9,095 nt of DNA from Bacteroidales bacterium. Lineage in GTDB: Bacteria > Bacteroidota > Bacteroidia > Bacteroidales > UBA7960. The number at the start of each line of letters is the position of its first letter. Position 1 is the stretch's first letter. Position numbers and translations under genes: made by a program. Below the pieces are notes generated by a model, which did no database searches, had not been told where the DNA came from, and saw only the letters and a list, made by a program, of their open reading frames with translations. The stretch covers positions 1-9,095 of the forward strand of contig SLRE01000269.1 in the NCBI GenBank assembly GCA_007131125.1, given 5' to 3'. Shown here piece by piece: positions 7,233-9,095 of this stretch.

Positions 7233-8126
7233 ATGTCTTTAGTAACCAAAGAAAAAGTTTTCTCCCGCAAGTGGCTGATTTCATATAGCCTCATAATTCT
7301 TGGCGCATTTATCCTTGCAGCCGGGTTTGTTTTGTTTATCACACCTTACAAGATCGTTCCCGGAGGGGTGTATGGTATTGGTATCATATTGTATCATTTA
7401 ATAGGTATTCCTGTAGGTTTGACCGGGCTTGTCATCAACATTCCCCTGTTTTTTATCGGGATACGGGTTCTGGGTCCGAGGTTTGGGGTAAAGACCGTGG
7501 TGGGCTTTGTTTTGGTATCCTTTTTCATCGATGGTTTTACTTACCTTTGGGGCGATGCCCCCCTTGTGGAAGATGATGCGCTGCTTTCGAGCATTTTCGG
7601 AGGAGTTTTGCTGGGCCTGGGGCTGGGGTTAATTTTTAAGTCCAGGGCCACTTCAGGAGGCACCAGCATTGTGGCCATGATCATGTCCAGGTACACCCGA
7701 ATGCCTTTGGGACAAAGCCTGATGCTGGCCGATGCGGCAATTGTGCTCTTTGGATTGCTTTCTTTCGGAGACTGGACCGTACCTCTTTATTCCCTCATCG
7801 TAATCTTTATTACCGGGAAGGTTATTGATTTGGTATTGGAGGGAGTGTCCTACGAAAAAACCCTTTTCATTATTTCAGACAAGTACGAGGAAATCGCAGA
7901 GAAGATATTGGTTGATCTTGACCGGGGCGGTACATACATTGAAGGCAAAGGCATGTATAAGCAGGATGAAAAAAAGATCATTTTTGTAAATGTGACCCGG
8001 AGAGAGATGGCTGTTTTGCATGACTTTATCAGCCAGGTGGATCCCAGAGCCTTTGTTACCGTAATTGAGGCATCTGAAATCCTTGGAAAAGGATTCAAAT
8101 CACTGGAAGAAAAAGTGAATGATTAA
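7233..8126 (+). CDS. YitT-family membrane protein with C-terminal DUF2179 domain
   Basis: The product has 297 residues. The N-terminal part (about 15-205) is hydrophobic with about five to six membrane segments, and carries the YitT-family features NxP-like VPGGVYGIGIILY (42-54) and the glycine-rich GGVLLGLGLGLIFKSRATSGGTS split around 123-145. The soluble C-terminal part (about 208-290) matches DUF2179, with GGTYIEGKGMY (232-242) and VNVTRREMAVLHDFI (252-266). The family is widespread in Firmicutes and Bacteroidota and is of unknown biochemical function; the DUF2179 fold is PII-like, so ligand sensing is a reasonable guess. It is an integral cytoplasmic-membrane protein. The gene is transcribed away from purH with its own promoter-like box, and converges on the MFS gene with a 26-base gap. 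The start at 7233 fits: charged residues precede the first membrane segment. No Shine-Dalgarno is visible. Confidence 0.93.
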   Translation: MSLVTKEKVFSRKWLISYSLIILGAFILAAGFVLFITPYKIVPGGVYGIGIILYHLIGIPVGLTGLVINIPLFFIGIRVLGPRFGVKTVVGFVLVSFFIDGFTYLWGDAPLVEDDALLSSIFGGVLLGLGLGLIFKSRATSGGTSIVAMIMSRYTRMPLGQSLMLADAAIVLFGLLSFGDWTVPLYSLIVIFITGKVIDLVLEGVSYEKTLFIISDKYEEIAEKILVDLDRGGTYIEGKGMYKQDEKKIIFVNVTRREMAVLHDFISQVDPRAFVTVIEASEILGKGFKSLEEKVND

Positions 8127-8154
8127 AAACCTTTTCCCGTGAGGGGTTATTTTT
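8127..8154. terminator. Weak hairpin with T-runs between convergent genes
   Basis: Just after the YitT stop codon, AACC (8128-8131) can pair with GGTT (8145-8148), and CC (8137-8138) with GG (8143-8144) around a GTGA loop, leaving a bulge on the left arm. A T-run follows on the plus strand (8150-8154), and an A-run precedes the stem, giving a T-run on the minus strand. The position between convergent genes suits a bidirectional terminator, but the stem is short and imperfect. Confidence 0.35.
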
Positions 8155-9095
8155 AAGACTTACCGGTAGAAGTCTTTTGCCAAAGTTTGCGGCCGAGGAC
8201 CAAAATATAAATCATATTCAGCAGCAACACCGCCACCACGGCCAGGTGTATGTGGTCGAAGGTAAATCCCCTTTCCAGGAAAAAGCTATAGACCACCGGC
8301 CCCAATGCGGTGCTGACCACCATTACAAATGTAAAAATACTTCTTACGGCCCCAAGGCTGCGGGTACCGTACACTTCGGCATATAAGGCCGACACCACAG
8401 GGCCGTTCATTCCCCCGGTAATCCCTACCAGGAGCCAATAAAGCGGTGCAATGGCCGGATGGTTGGACAAACTGAGAACCAATACCCCGGCCCCCAGTGG
8501 TAGCAGGGTAAAAGGAAAAAGCCGGCGGGCAGAAAGCTTGTCTATCAGCGGCCCGGCAAGAATGGCGCAGGAAAAGGAAGCCAGGGCATAGGCCGTGATG
8601 CTGCCAGCCATCCATTCCATGGCCCATCCTTTATATTCCGCTATGAAGGTTTGGAAAAAGAAAAGGGCGGTTTGCAAAAAGCCTACAAGAAATACCGTGG
8701 GGGCAAACAGATAAAACCATGGGTTGGCAATGATCTTCGACTGCCTCCATGCCGGCTGCTCTTCTTCTTTTAATTTTTTTTCGGGTTTGGCTTCGTACTC
8801 TTCAACGACCGTGGAAGCGGAAAATCCTTTCATCAAATAAATGGATAGGGGAAGCAGCACAAGAAGGATAAAAACTGCGCTCAGTCCAAAGGTTTGCCTC
8901 CAGCCAACAGCCAAAATAAGAGAGATCACCAGCACGGGAAAAAGGGCTTCTCCAAGGGGAAATCCAAGGTAGGCAACACTCAGAGCTTTTCCCCTGGCCT
9001 TCCGGAAATACCTGGCCATGGTCGTCATCGCGGTATGCCCAAGCAGGCCCTGCCCGAAAAACCGCAGCAAATAAATGGCAATAAAGAGCATGAAA
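8153..9095 (-). CDS. Major facilitator superfamily transporter, N-terminus beyond window
   Basis: The frame is open to the right edge, so the true start lies outside. I number from the first Met in the window (9091), which gives 312 residues. Because a typical MFS protein has about 400 residues and 12 membrane helices, roughly the first three helices are missing. What remains includes RYFRKARGKALSVAYLGFPLGEA (split around 28-49), typical of the helix 4-5 region, then a charged cytoplasmic linker (about 92-118, rich in Glu and Lys) that separates the two halves. The second half carries the motif-A-like loop GPLIDKLSARR (180-190) between helices 8 and 9. The final membrane segment ends at about 300. 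The pattern recalls MCT or oxalate/formate-type members, but the substrate cannot be inferred. It lies tail to tail with the YitT-family gene and shows no operon link with it. Confidence 0.9.
   Translation of the reverse strand, partial: FMLFIAIYLLRFFGQGLLGHTAMTTMARYFRKARGKALSVAYLGFPLGEALFPVLVISLILAVGWRQTFGLSAVFILLVLLPLSIYLMKGFSASTVVEEYEAKPEKKLKEEEQPAWRQSKIIANPWFYLFAPTVFLVGFLQTALFFFQTFIAEYKGWAMEWMAGSITAYALASFSCAILAGPLIDKLSARRLFPFTLLPLGAGVLVLSLSNHPAIAPLYWLLVGITGGMNGPVVSALYAEVYGTRSLGAVRSIFTFVMVVSTALGPVVYSFFLERGFTFDHIHLAVVAVLLLNMIYILVLGRKLWQKTSTGKS

Overview
The window looks like ordinary chromosomal DNA from a member of the Bacteroidota, probably class Bacteroidia. Three things point there: a purH-mreB-mreC-mreD gene string, a lipoprotein joining an N-terminal DUF4369-like part to a TlpA-type thioredoxin domain, and promoter-like TAnnTTTG boxes with few Shine-Dalgarno sequences. 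This placement rests on gene content only; there is no rRNA or other marker gene here. Coding density is high, and the longest gap between genes is about 156 bases.

Layout. Positions 1-7076 hold six genes, all on the minus strand. In the direction of transcription they are purH (final two steps of IMP synthesis), mreB, mreC and mreD (cell-shape machinery), a TlpA-like thiol-disulfide lipoprotein, and an M1-type zinc metallopeptidase that runs off the left edge. purH to mreD is tightly packed (gaps of 34, 60 and 15 bases) and is probably one operon. A 132-base gap with its own promoter-like box separates mreD from the TlpA/M1 pair, so that pair may be a second unit. On the plus strand, divergent from purH, is a YitT-family membrane protein at 7233-8126. 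It converges on a minus-strand MFS transporter at 8153-9095, which is cut by the right edge.

How the genes fit together. MreB, MreC and MreD form the core of the elongasome that guides peptidoglycan synthesis. Sharing a transcript with purH is a recurrent Bacteroidota arrangement. The genes that often follow mreD in this phylum, mrdA (PBP2) and rodA, are not in the next positions here; two envelope genes are there instead. The TlpA-like lipoprotein and the secreted peptidase both act outside the cytoplasm, but nothing in the sequence shows that they work together. The YitT and MFS genes are separate transport or membrane functions.

I found no mobile element, CRISPR array, RNA gene, phage gene or toxin-antitoxin pair, and no convincing new system. 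The points worth a second look are modest: a LacI-operator-like palindrome across the purH stop codon, an inverted repeat between purH and the YitT gene, the M1 peptidase with a non-canonical exopeptidase motif, and the gene order after mreD.
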